A stretch of 32,670 bases of DNA from DASXYG01 sp036502625 (GTDB taxonomy: Bacteria > Actinomycetota > Actinomycetes > Streptosporangiales > Streptosporangiaceae), in NCBI GenBank assembly GCA_036502625.1, contig DASXYG010000109.1, forward strand, positions 1 through 32,670. The letters run 5' to 3'. Position numbers and translations under genes: made by a program. The notes under the pieces are model-generated. The model was not told the origin of the DNA. It saw only the letters and a program-made list of their open reading frames with translations, and made no database searches. Below, piece by piece: positions 15,831 to 22,472 of this stretch (position 1 is its first letter; the number at the start of each line of letters is the position of its first letter).

Positions 15831-15848
15831 CGCTACCATCCCGTAGCG
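15831..15848 (+). promoter_or_regulatory. Inverted repeat over the start of the HxlR gene
   Basis: CGCTAC (15831-15836) and GTAGCG (15843-15848) form a perfect 6-bp inverted repeat with a 6-bp spacer. The last base of the repeat is the G of the GTG start codon. TACCAT (15834-15839) inside it resembles a -10 box, which would place transcription start at or next to the start codon. No Shine-Dalgarno sequence is present, so the mRNA may be leaderless and the repeat an autoregulatory site. Confidence 0.4.
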
Positions 15849-16489
15849 TGGCCAGGCGAAGCTATGGGCAGTACTGCGGGCTGGTGCGCGCGGTCGACAT
15901 GGTCGGCGAGCGCTGGGCGCTGCTGATCATCCGTGACCTGTTCGTCGGGCCGCGCCGGTTCACCGACCTGCGCAACGGGCTCCCGAGGATCCCCACCAAC
16001 ATCCTCTCGGCGCGGCTGCGCGAGCTGGAGGCCGCGGGCGTGGTGCACCGCAGGGTGCTGCCGCGTCCGTCCGGCTCGATGGTGTACGAGCTGACGGCGT
16101 ACGGCAGGGAGCTCGAAGGGGTCGTGCTCGCGCTCGGCAGGTGGGGCGCGAAGGCGCTCGGCGAGCCCAAGCCCGGCGAGATCATCACTTGCGACTCCAT
16201 CACCATCGCGATGCGGTCGCTGTTCCGCGCGGAGGAGGCGGCGGACGTGGCCGTCGCGTACGAGCTGCGGCTCGGCGACGTGGTGCTCGGGGTGCGCGTG
16301 GACAAGGGCGGCCTGGACGTCACCGAGGGCGGCCTGGAGGGCGCCGACCTGGTCATCGAGACGGGTCCGGCGATCCGCGCGCTGCTCGCCGGGGAGATCG
16401 CCCCCGGCGCGGCCATCGCCGACGGCACCGTGCACGTCACCGGCGACCCGGCGCTGCTCACCACCTTCACGACGCTGTTCCGCATCTAG
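15848..16489 (+). CDS. HxlR family regulator with C-terminal SCP2-like domain
   Basis: A 213-residue protein. Residues 1-110 form an HxlR winged helix: YGQYCGLVRAVDMVGERWAL with the family Cys, then LLIIRDLFVGPRRFTDLRNG, LSARLRELEAAGVVHRRVL and VYELTAYGRELEGV. Residues about 115-213 (MRSLFRAEEAADVAVAYEL through GDPALLTTFTTLF) resemble a sterol carrier protein 2-type domain, a common actinomycete partner that may sense a hydrophobic ligand. The GTG at 15848 gives the normal HxlR N-terminus MARRSYGQYC. Its stop is only 3 bp from the stop of the convergent AlkZ-like gene. Confidence 0.9.
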   Translation: MARRSYGQYCGLVRAVDMVGERWALLIIRDLFVGPRRFTDLRNGLPRIPTNILSARLRELEAAGVVHRRVLPRPSGSMVYELTAYGRELEGVVLALGRWGAKALGEPKPGEIITCDSITIAMRSLFRAEEAADVAVAYELRLGDVVLGVRVDKGGLDVTEGGLEGADLVIETGPAIRALLAGEIAPGAAIADGTVHVTGDPALLTTFTTLFRI

Positions 16490-16492
16490 GGC

Positions 16493-17554
16493 TCAGGGCA
16501 GCCCGTCGTACACCTTCGCCATCTCCTCGGCGACGCCCGCGCCGAACGCCGTGAACGGGGTGGCCGCGAGGGTGCGCTTCGCGCCGCGGCCCTCGTGGCG
16601 CCAGGTGCCGACGACCTGGCCGCCGGCGACGACCGTCGGGCGGAACATGCCGTTGCCGCCGGGCACGATCAGGTCGGCGAACTCCGCGGGGAGCGTCGCC
16701 GTACGGTCGCCGTAGCCGAGGAGGAACTCGTCGAAGCCGGGCAGCAGCAGGACGCCAGAGGCCCGCTCGCGGTGGGCGTCGAGCAGCGCGGGCGTCTCGG
16801 GGTCCATGTAGTAGTCGGTGTCGCCGACGGTCACGCGTTCCAGGCGGTCGCGGACGGCGGCCAGCCCGGCGCGGGCGTCGGTGAGCGTCAGCTTCCCCCA
16901 GCGGGCGAGGTCGGGCAGCGTGGCCGGGCCGTGGCTCCGGTAGTAGCGCAGCGCGAACTCCGCGAGCGCCTCCTCGCGCGACGGCCGCCGCGCTTCCCTG
17001 ATCCACTCCTCGACCAGCACGAACCGCTGGCCGGCGCCTGCCACGGGCCCCAGGCAGAGCACGCCCGACTGCGCCAGGTAGTAGATCAGGTGGGCGCCGC
17101 GCTGGTCGCCCGTCGCGATGCCGGCCGCCTCCCAGACCGCGAACAGCTCCTTGCGGGCCAGCCCCGGCCCGCCCGCCAGCGCCTCGACGGCGATGCCGCG
17201 CGCGTGGACGAGGTCGGCCTCGGCGAGGCCGACCTGGCGCCGCCGCGTCTCGTGCCCGCGCAGCGCTCGTACGGCGGTGAGCTCCAGCAGCCAGGGGAGG
17301 TCGTCTGCCGCGACGAAATGCAGTGTGCCGCGCATGGGCCACGACCTGACGATCTCGCCGGTGTTCAGCGCGGCCTCGACGTCGGCCCTGGTGGCGGCGC
17401 GGGTGCGCAGCGCAACGGAGGTCAGCGCGCCGGGGAACTCCTGCGCCTGCGCGGCCAGCAGCCAACGCACGGCCTCGGCCGGCGCGGCGGACCCGGGCCC
17501 CGCCAGCCGCAGCGCGGCGAGGCGCAGCAGCGCGAGATCCCTGGTCGTGGTCAT
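16493..17554 (-). CDS. Winged-helix HTH_42 protein, AlkZ-like DNA glycosylase family
   Basis: A 353-residue protein of the HTH_42 (formerly DUF1006) superfamily. Residues 36-38 read Gln-Ala-Gln in LLAAQAQEFPG, the Q-phi-Q catalytic motif of AlkZ-type glycosylases; the YcaQ branch has Q-phi-D. Other family blocks follow: RSWPMRGTLHFVAADDLPWL, GLARKELFAVWEAAGI, YYLAQSGVLCLGPV, a winged helix YYRSHGPATLPDLARWGKL and LLPGFDEFLLGYGDR. AlkZ relatives remove bulky N-alkylated bases or unhook crosslinks and often guard producers of DNA-alkylating natural products. No biosynthetic cluster is visible here. It is divergent from the P450 gene at 17689. Activity is inferred from the motif only. Confidence 0.85.
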   Translation of the reverse strand: MTTTRDLALLRLAALRLAGPGSAAPAEAVRWLLAAQAQEFPGALTSVALRTRAATRADVEAALNTGEIVRSWPMRGTLHFVAADDLPWLLELTAVRALRGHETRRRQVGLAEADLVHARGIAVEALAGGPGLARKELFAVWEAAGIATGDQRGAHLIYYLAQSGVLCLGPVAGAGQRFVLVEEWIREARRPSREEALAEFALRYYRSHGPATLPDLARWGKLTLTDARAGLAAVRDRLERVTVGDTDYYMDPETPALLDAHRERASGVLLLPGFDEFLLGYGDRTATLPAEFADLIVPGGNGMFRPTVVAGGQVVGTWRHEGRGAKRTLAATPFTAFGAGVAEEMAKVYDGLP

Positions 17555-17688
17555 GAACGGACGTTATCGCGTGCGTACGACAAACCGGCGCATCCCACTG
17601 TTCGACGGTCGGGGAACGATCGGCGAGCACCGCGCGTAAGGTCCATGGAAGACACGGCGTCACCAAAACGGACGATGAGGAACGGCTG

Positions 17689-18894
17689 ATGTCCGAGATT
17701 GCAGCGTTCATGCCCAAGGAGTTCAACCGGATCGGACTTGATCCGGTGCCCGAGCTCGGCCGCAGGCGCGATGAGGAACGGGTGAGCCGGCTGGAGCTGG
17801 CCGGCGGTTTCTACGTCTGGCTGGTCTCGCGGTACGACGACGTACGCGCCGTCCTCGGCGACGCCGAACGCTTCAGCAATGACTTCTCCAACCTGACCGG
17901 CGAGGGCGGCGCCACCGATCAGGAGGACCCCGGCGGCCTCGGTTTCGCCGACCCGCCGAAGCACACCCGCTTGCGCCGCCTGCTCACGCCGGAGTTCACC
18001 GTCCGCCGGCTGCGCCGCCTCGAGCCGCGCATCGAGGAGATGGTCGACGACCACCTGGAGGCGATGGCCCAGGCGGGCGCGCCCGCCGACCTCGTGAGCT
18101 CTTTCGCCGTCCCCATCCCGTCGCTGGTGGTCAGCGAGCTGCTCGGCGTCTCGGCCGAGGAGCGCGAGGAGCTGCAGCGCATCAGCGGCGCGCGCTTCGT
18201 CTTCGCCGACGACGCCGAGACCGCGCTGACCGCCGTGAACGACTCGGTCGCGTACCTCACCGAGGTCGTCGCCCGCCAGCGCAAGGAGCCGGGCGAGGGC
18301 CTGCTCGGCGCGCTGCTGACCGAGCACGGCGACGCCGTGAGCGACCGCGAGCTCGCCGGCCTCGCCGACGGCCTGATCACCGGCGGCCACGACACCACGG
18401 CCAGCATGTTCGCGCTCGGCACCGTCCTGCTGCTCAAGCACCCGGAGTACGCCGCGGTGCTGCGCGCGCAGACCGGCGGCGGCGAGGCGCGCGACGACGA
18501 GGCCGGCCGCGTCATCGAGGAGATGCTGCGCTACCTCACCGTCGTGCAGGTCGCGTTCCCGCGCTTCGCGCGTGAGGACGTCGAGATCGGCGGCCAGCGC
18601 ATCGCCGCGGGGGAGATGGTGATCTGCTCGCTGGTCGCCGCCAACCGCGACCCCGCGCTCGGGCCGAACATGGACTCCTTCGACCCGTCGCGCGAGGTCC
18701 CGCCGAACGCCACGTTCGGCCACGGCATCCACCACTGCCTCGGCGCCCAGCTCGCGCGGACGGAGATGCGGATCGCCTACCCCCGCCTGCTGCGCCGCTT
18801 CCCCGACCTCCGCATCGCCGTGCCGGACGACGAGATCGCCTACCGCGAGCTGTCCATCGTCCACGGCGTGACGAACCTGCCCGTCGCGTGGTGA
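17689..18894 (+). CDS. Cytochrome P450, full length
   Basis: A 401-residue bacterial P450 with every key motif: DPPKHTRLRRLLTPEFT, the I-helix GGHDTT (about residues 230-236, AGxxT with Gly for Ala), the K-helix EEMLR (ExxR), FPRFAREDVEIGGQRIAAGE and the heme loop FGHGIHHCLG with Cys at about 350. It resembles CYP105-like soluble class I enzymes that need a ferredoxin and reductase. Neither gene is nearby. GAGGAAC lies upstream of the ATG. The substrate is unknown. It contrasts with the degenerate P450-like protein at 831-1685. Confidence 0.93.
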   Translation: MSEIAAFMPKEFNRIGLDPVPELGRRRDEERVSRLELAGGFYVWLVSRYDDVRAVLGDAERFSNDFSNLTGEGGATDQEDPGGLGFADPPKHTRLRRLLTPEFTVRRLRRLEPRIEEMVDDHLEAMAQAGAPADLVSSFAVPIPSLVVSELLGVSAEEREELQRISGARFVFADDAETALTAVNDSVAYLTEVVARQRKEPGEGLLGALLTEHGDAVSDRELAGLADGLITGGHDTTASMFALGTVLLLKHPEYAAVLRAQTGGGEARDDEAGRVIEEMLRYLTVVQVAFPRFAREDVEIGGQRIAAGEMVICSLVAANRDPALGPNMDSFDPSREVPPNATFGHGIHHCLGAQLARTEMRIAYPRLLRRFPDLRIAVPDDEIAYRELSIVHGVTNLPVAW

Positions 18895-18901
18895 CCGCGC
18901 G

Positions 18902-19993
18902 CTAGCCCGCCTCGGCGACGTCCGCGACCACACAGGTCACGTTGTCCGGTCCGCCCCCGGCGTTGGCCAGCTCCACCAGCCGGAGCACGGCCGCGTCGGG
19001 GTCGGCGACCGTACGCAGCACGTCCTTGACCGTCGCGGTCTCCACAACTGTGGACAGCCCGTCGGAGCACAGCAGGTAGCGGTCGCCGGCCCGCGCCTCG
19101 CGCAGGTGGAGGTCCGGCTCGACCCCGGCGCCGGACAGCGCGCGCAACAGCAGCAGCCGCTGCGGGTGCGACGCCGCCTCGTCCGGGGTCAGCCGCCCCT
19201 CGTCGACCAGCGACTGCACCATCGTGTGGTCGTGGGTGATCTGGAACAGGTCGCCGCCGCGCAGGAGGTACGCCCGGCAGTCGCCGACGTGCACCAGCGC
19301 GAGCTGCGACCCCGAGAGCACCATCGCGGTGAGCGTCGTGCCGCGTCCCTCGTGCGCCGGATCAGCGGCCACGAAGTCGCGTACGGCGGCGTCGGCCGAG
19401 GTGATCGCGCGCTCCAGGGCGTTCAGCAGGTCACCGGCCGGCACCTCGGTGTCCAGCGGCTTCAGGGCCTCGATGGCCGCGGCGCTCGCGGGTTCGCCGC
19501 CGGCGGCGCCGAAGCCGTCGGCGACCGCGAGCAGCCGCGCCCCGGCGTACGCGCGGTCCTCGTTGTGCGCGCGGCTCAGCCCGATGTCGGATCGGGTGGC
19601 GTAGCGGATGCCGAGTCTCGGCGTCTCCTCGGGCATGGTCGTCTTCCTCTCCGGCCCGGCGGCCAGGTGGTCGACGAGGAAGGCGGCGAGCTCCGCGCGG
19701 GCCGCGGTTGCGGCCTCCACGCCCGCCCAGTACGCGGCGACCTCGGCGGCCTTCTCCGCCTGCGGCAGCCCGCGCACCGTACGGATGCGGGCCAGCGGCA
19801 TGCCGAGCCGCCGCAGCCAGGCGACCAGCCGCGCGTCGTCGAGCTGACGCGGGGCGTAGAAGCGGTAACCGGACGCCGGGTCGACGTACGCGGGCGGCAG
19901 CAGGCCGAGCTCGTCGTACAACCGCAGCGCCTTCGGGGTGAGCCGCGACGCACGCGCGAACTCCCCGATCGTGAGCAGCCCCCGCTCGGCCAT
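18902..19993 (-). CDS. MerR DNA-binding domain fused to PP2C-type Ser/Thr phosphatase
   Basis: One 363-residue frame carries two domains. Residues 6-75 are a MerR winged helix (LTIGEFARASRLTPKALRLYD, GLLPPAYVDPASGYRFYAPRQ, LRRLGMPLARIRTV), followed by a helical segment to about 112 that would be the dimer coil. Residues about 126-360 are a full PP2C phosphatase: Arg 134, NED 144-146, VADG 157-160, GTTLTAMVL, HVGDCRAYLLR, HDHTMVQSLVDEG, HPQRLLLLRALSG, LLCSDGLS with Asp 311 and GGPDNVTCVVADV with Asp 350. All metal-binding Asp residues are present, so phosphatase activity is likely. In this family the MerR C-terminus usually senses a ligand or metal; here a phosphatase takes that place. A MerR-type dyad lies in its own promoter. 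No kinase gene is nearby. Confidence 0.9.
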   Translation of the reverse strand: MAERGLLTIGEFARASRLTPKALRLYDELGLLPPAYVDPASGYRFYAPRQLDDARLVAWLRRLGMPLARIRTVRGLPQAEKAAEVAAYWAGVEAATAARAELAAFLVDHLAAGPERKTTMPEETPRLGIRYATRSDIGLSRAHNEDRAYAGARLLAVADGFGAAGGEPASAAAIEALKPLDTEVPAGDLLNALERAITSADAAVRDFVAADPAHEGRGTTLTAMVLSGSQLALVHVGDCRAYLLRGGDLFQITHDHTMVQSLVDEGRLTPDEAASHPQRLLLLRALSGAGVEPDLHLREARAGDRYLLCSDGLSTVVETATVKDVLRTVADPDAAVLRLVELANAGGGPDNVTCVVADVAEAG

Positions 19994-20035
19994 CCGTCCT
20001 CCTCGGACCGGGGTGTTCGCGCCCGGTCGCCTCTC

Positions 20036-20066
20036 ACGCTGTGGCCTTCCCCAAGGTGAAGGTCAA
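20036..20066 (-). promoter_or_regulatory. MerR-type promoter and operator of the MerR-PP2C gene
   Basis: Read on the minus strand, TTGACC (20066-20061) is followed after 19 bp by CAGCGT (20041-20036). Between them lies the near-perfect 18-bp dyad CCTTCACCTTGGGGAAGG (20062-20045; 7 of 9 pairs match). The lengthened 19-bp spacer with a dyad inside is the known architecture of MerR-activated promoters. The gene start at 19993 is 43 bp downstream. Confidence 0.6.
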
Positions 20067-20115
20067 GCCGCGTGTTCTAATCGAAGCCGATGCTCCCCTC
20101 GCGCCGGAGGAAACG

Positions 20116-20760
20116 ATGACCGAGACCACCGACCTCGTGGAGATCACCTCAGCGTCGGAGCTGCGCGCGCACGTGGGCGAGCCGCTGCCGCGCGCGGTCA
20201 CCAAGGAACGGGTGCGCCTGCACCAGCGCGACCGCGACTGGCTCGCGGCCTCGCCGTTCTGCATGATCGCCACCTCGGACGCCGCGGGCAACTGCGACGT
20301 CTCCCCCAAGGGCGACCCGCCCGGATTCGTGCACGTCCTCGACGACACGACCATCGTGATCCCCGACCGGCCGGGCAACCGCAGGGCCGACGGCTTCCTC
20401 AACATCCTGGAGAACCCGCACGTCGGGCTGATCTTCATGGTGCCGGGGCGCCCCGAGACGCTGCGCGTGAACGGCCGCGCCCGGTTGGTCCGTGAGGCGC
20501 CGTTCTTCGACGAGCTGGTGGTCAAGGGCCACCGCCCGACGCTGGCCGTCGTCGTGGAGGTCGAGCAGATCTTCTTCCACTGCCCGAAGGCGTACATGCG
20601 GTCGTCGCTGTGGAAGCCGGAGAGCTGGAACCCGGACGTGCTCCCGTCGCACGCCTGCATCGTCAAGGACGTGCAGCCCACCGACGAGACGCTCGCGGAC
20701 CTGGAGGCACGCTACCGGCCCGAGGCGTACGGCCGGCGGCTCTACAAGCCCGTCGAGTAG
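20116..20760 (+). CDS. Pyridoxamine 5'-phosphate oxidase (PPOX) family protein, MSMEG_1061/DR2398-like
   Basis: A 214-residue flavin-binding split-barrel protein. Visible blocks are FCMIATSDAAGNCDVSPKGD, IPDRPGNRRADGFLNILENPHVGLIF, LRVNGRARLV and a C-terminal FFHCPKAYMRSSLWKPESW, all typical of the PPOX group that binds FMN (or F420) rather than true PdxH. The C-terminal HCPKA/RSSLW block is characteristic of this branch. GGAGGAAACG precedes the ATG at 20116; the frame is open further up but without conserved sequence. It is divergent from the MerR-PP2C gene across 122 bp and could share its operator. The reaction is unknown. Confidence 0.88.
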   Translation: MTETTDLVEITSASELRAHVGEPLPRAVTKERVRLHQRDRDWLAASPFCMIATSDAAGNCDVSPKGDPPGFVHVLDDTTIVIPDRPGNRRADGFLNILENPHVGLIFMVPGRPETLRVNGRARLVREAPFFDELVVKGHRPTLAVVVEVEQIFFHCPKAYMRSSLWKPESWNPDVLPSHACIVKDVQPTDETLADLEARYRPEAYGRRLYKPVE

Positions 20761-20775
20761 CCCGCGCGCGGGGCC

Positions 20776-21015
20776 TCAGGCGGCGGACGACTCCCCGTGG
20801 GGCGTCACGAGGGCGGCGCCGCGGGCGTCGACGTGGACGTCGTAGAGGGCGGCCTGGCCGCCGGGGCCGACGGCCTCGACCAGCCACCAGTCGGCTACGG
20901 ACGGCCAGGAACGTTCGATTCGGGTGACCACGTACGGACGGCCGTGGCGGCGGAAGGCGCGGGGGCGGCCGTTGACGAGGCGGACCTCGGTGAGCGGATC
21001 GGTCGGTTCGGGCAT
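20776..21015 (-). CDS. Small DUF6504-like protein
   Basis: A 79-residue protein (MPEPTDPLTEVRLVNGRPRA, then a basic HGRPYVVTRIERSWPSVADW and LYDVHVDA). The pattern of a short basic beta-rich protein with W-x-W-type residues (ADWWLVE) fits DUF6504, which in actinomycetes is often found near ImuB/DnaE2 mutagenesis genes; that assignment is from memory and moderate. The start at 21015 is chosen because the upstream extension to 21051 would run through a LexA-type palindrome. No Shine-Dalgarno sequence precedes it, so it may be leaderless. It is convergent with the PPOX gene (15 bp apart). Confidence 0.65.
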   Translation of the reverse strand: MPEPTDPLTEVRLVNGRPRAFRRHGRPYVVTRIERSWPSVADWWLVEAVGPGGQAALYDVHVDARGAALVTPHGESSAA

Positions 21016-21023
21016 GGGTTCAT

Positions 21024-21039
21024 TCGAACACATGTTCCA
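21024..21039 (-). promoter_or_regulatory. Candidate LexA (SOS) box at the start of the DUF6504-like gene
   Basis: TCGAACACATGTTCCA matches the Gram-positive/actinobacterial SOS box (TCGAAC-N4-GTTCGA) at 11 of 12 defined positions. It ends 9 bp before the ATG at 21015 on the minus strand, where a bound repressor would block transcription. This fits the reported company of DUF6504 with SOS mutagenesis genes. Confidence 0.6.
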
Positions 21040-21122
21040 TGATCGTGTCACGTCGATTCGCGGCGCGGCCGATCGCGGCCGTTTTGATCATCACGCCCAA
21101 GAGGCGGGCAGCACCGGCGACA

Positions 21123-21138
21123 ATTGCTAGGCTGCAAT
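21123..21138 (+). promoter_or_regulatory. Extended -10 within an inverted repeat, upstream of the DLW-39 gene
   Basis: TGCTAGGCT (21125-21133) reads as an extended -10 (TGn followed by TAGGCT at 21128-21133). It is enclosed by ATTGC (21123-21127) and GCAAT (21134-21138), a perfect 5-bp inverted repeat. No good -35 is visible, as is usual with extended -10 promoters. The small gene starts 70 bp downstream. Confidence 0.35.
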
Positions 21139-21207
21139 CAGCCCGCGATGCCAGTTCCCTTGGGTCGTGGGCCGATCACACAGTCGATGTATAGAGGGGT
21201 CCTTGCG

Positions 21208-21327
21208 GTGAAGAAGCTGCTCGTGCTCGCGGTGCTGGCCCTTGGTGGTTTCCTCGTGTGGCGGAAGGTTCAGGCCGACCGGTCTGAGCTGGACCTGTGG
21301 ACCGAGGCGACGTCCGCGGACAACTGA
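21208..21327 (+). CDS. DLW-39 family small membrane protein
   Basis: A 39-residue protein: KKLLVLAVLALGGFLVW forms one membrane helix, followed by RKVQADRSELDLWTEATSADN with the DLW-x-EAT motif that names the family. Length is exactly the family's. The GTG at 21208 is preceded by GAGGGG about 10 bases upstream. In many actinomycetes it lies near gyrA and tRNA-Ile/tRNA-Ala; here tRNA-Ala follows 0.8 kb downstream, but gyrA is not in the window. Function is unknown. Confidence 0.85.
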   Translation: MKKLLVLAVLALGGFLVWRKVQADRSELDLWTEATSADN

Positions 21328-21401
21328 CAAGAAGGCGGGCGCGGGGCCGCCGCGCAGGCGGCGGTGCGGGACAACTTCGGCGCTAGGGCCGGGCGGCCCC
21401 C

Positions 21402-22118
21402 GTGACGGTGGCGGAGGCGGATGTGCGCGATGCATCAGCGTTCACGCTCGCTTGTTTGGACCTCGCAGGTACGACCGTGGCCGACGGCAACATGGTCGAG
21501 CGCGCGTTCGCTGAGGCGATCGCGACACAGGGCGTGGTGCCCGGCACTGCGGCGTACGCGAAGGCGATGGTCCAGGTCCACCGTTCCCGCGGCTTGCCCA
21601 AGATCGATATTTTCCGGCACGTCTTCCCCGACAACGAGCCGCGCGCGCAGGCGGTCAACGTCGCGTTCGAGCGTGCGTACGGCTCGGCCATCGACCGCGT
21701 CGGCCTGTCGCCGCTGCCCGGTGCCGAGGAAGCGATCGACAAGCTCGTCGGCGCGGGCATCCGCGTCTGCCTGGTGACCGGCTTCAGCCGCGTCACCCTC
21801 GGCCGCATGCTCGAAACCCTCGGCTGGTGGCACCGCGTCGACCTGGCCCTGTGCCCCGACGACGCCGGACGCGGCCGCCCCATGCCCGACCTCATCCTCA
21901 CCGCCGTCCTCCGCCTCGGCATCGACGACGTCCGCAAGGTCGCCGTAGCCGGCGACACCGACAGCGACATCGAATGCGGCCTCCGCGCCGGCGCCACAGT
22001 CGTAGCCGGCGTCCTCACGGGCGCCCACAGCCGCGACCGCCTGGAGTCCGCCGGCGCCACCCACATCCTCGAGTCCGTAGCCGACCTCCCCAAGCTCCTC
22101 CTGGACCCGATCCACTAG
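21402..22118 (+). CDS. Phosphonatase-like HAD hydrolase
   Basis: A 238-residue HAD-superfamily phosphohydrolase. Motif I is CLDLAGTTV with nucleophile Asp 20 and Ala where most HAD phosphatases have a second Asp, as in the phosphonatase branch. Motif II is CLVTGFSR, motif III lies around GRGRPMPD and motif IV is GDTDSDIECG. The helical cap after motif I (NMVERAFAEA through IDIFRHVFP) agrees with the phosphonatase-like family. The Lys in the cap that forms a Schiff base in true phosphonoacetaldehyde hydrolase is not clearly conserved, so another phosphoester or phosphonate is possible. The GTG at 21402 is a working start; GTG 21408 is also possible. Confidence 0.87.
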   Translation: MTVAEADVRDASAFTLACLDLAGTTVADGNMVERAFAEAIATQGVVPGTAAYAKAMVQVHRSRGLPKIDIFRHVFPDNEPRAQAVNVAFERAYGSAIDRVGLSPLPGAEEAIDKLVGAGIRVCLVTGFSRVTLGRMLETLGWWHRVDLALCPDDAGRGRPMPDLILTAVLRLGIDDVRKVAVAGDTDSDIECGLRAGATVVAGVLTGAHSRDRLESAGATHILESVADLPKLLLDPIH

Positions 22119-22152
22119 CCCGCACAGCACGGTAAGCTGTTCCGCGACCCCG

Positions 22153-22228
22153 GGGGGCATAGCTCAGTCGGCAGAGCACCTGCTTTGCAAGCAGGGGGTC
22201 AGGGGTTCGAATCCCCTTGCCTCCACCA
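22153..22228 (+). tRNA. tRNA-Ala (anticodon UGC)
   Basis: A complete cloverleaf: acceptor GGGGGCA (22153-22159) pairs with TGCCTCC (22218-22224), including the G3-U70 wobble that is the alanine identity element. The D arm begins AGCTCAGTCGGCAGAGC, the anticodon loop CTTTGCAAG gives TGC, and the T arm is AGGGGTTCGAATCCCCT. A73 and CCA are encoded. Confidence 0.98.
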
Positions 22229-22230
22229 GT

Positions 22231-22265
22231 AAAAACGCCCCGATCCACCTACGGACCGGGGCGTT
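22231..22265 (+). terminator. Hairpin after tRNA-Ala, probable terminator
   Basis: AACGCCCCGATCC (22234-22246) pairs with GGACCGGGGCGTT (22253-22265), 12 of 13 base pairs with a 6-base loop, directly after the tRNA CCA end. There is no strong T-tract, which is common for actinomycete terminators. It may also help 3' processing. Confidence 0.75.
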
Positions 22266-22341
22266 CGTGTGCCAGCCACGTGCCACTAGCCCGCCGCGAC
22301 CATCGCGCCGTCCGGCCCCGCGGCGACGTATCTTCATCTAC

Positions 22342-22370
22342 TTGACATTCTCAACCGAATCTTATTTTAT
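22342..22370 (+). promoter_or_regulatory. AT-rich promoter upstream of the mycothiol isomerase-like gene
   Basis: TTGACA (22342-22347) is followed by an unusually AT-rich stretch; TTTTAT (22365-22370) fits a -10 at 17-bp spacing. The spacer holds AACCGAAT, also found at the same place in the promoter at 12789. The coding start is at 22473, so the leader would be about 100 bases. The rest of the 207-bp gap holds nothing I recognise. Confidence 0.45.
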
Positions 22371-22472
22371 CTAGCACGATCAGCGGCGGGAGGGGCCTCG
22401 TCGCCGGCGCGGCCGATGGAGATGAAAGGCCGATCGCGAGGCACGGGCTCCGACGCCCGGAAAGGTGCTGAC

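Noticed and set aside
19040..19060. Additional DnaA box pair (TCCACAACTGTGGACA)
   Set aside because: It lies inside the PP2C coding region and no 9-mer matches the consensus exactly; chance codon composition is a sufficient explanation.
22153..22472. Integrated mobile element at tRNA-Ala
   Set aside because: No integrase, excision gene or repeat of the tRNA 3' end was found downstream; the AT-rich stretch after it reads as a promoter.
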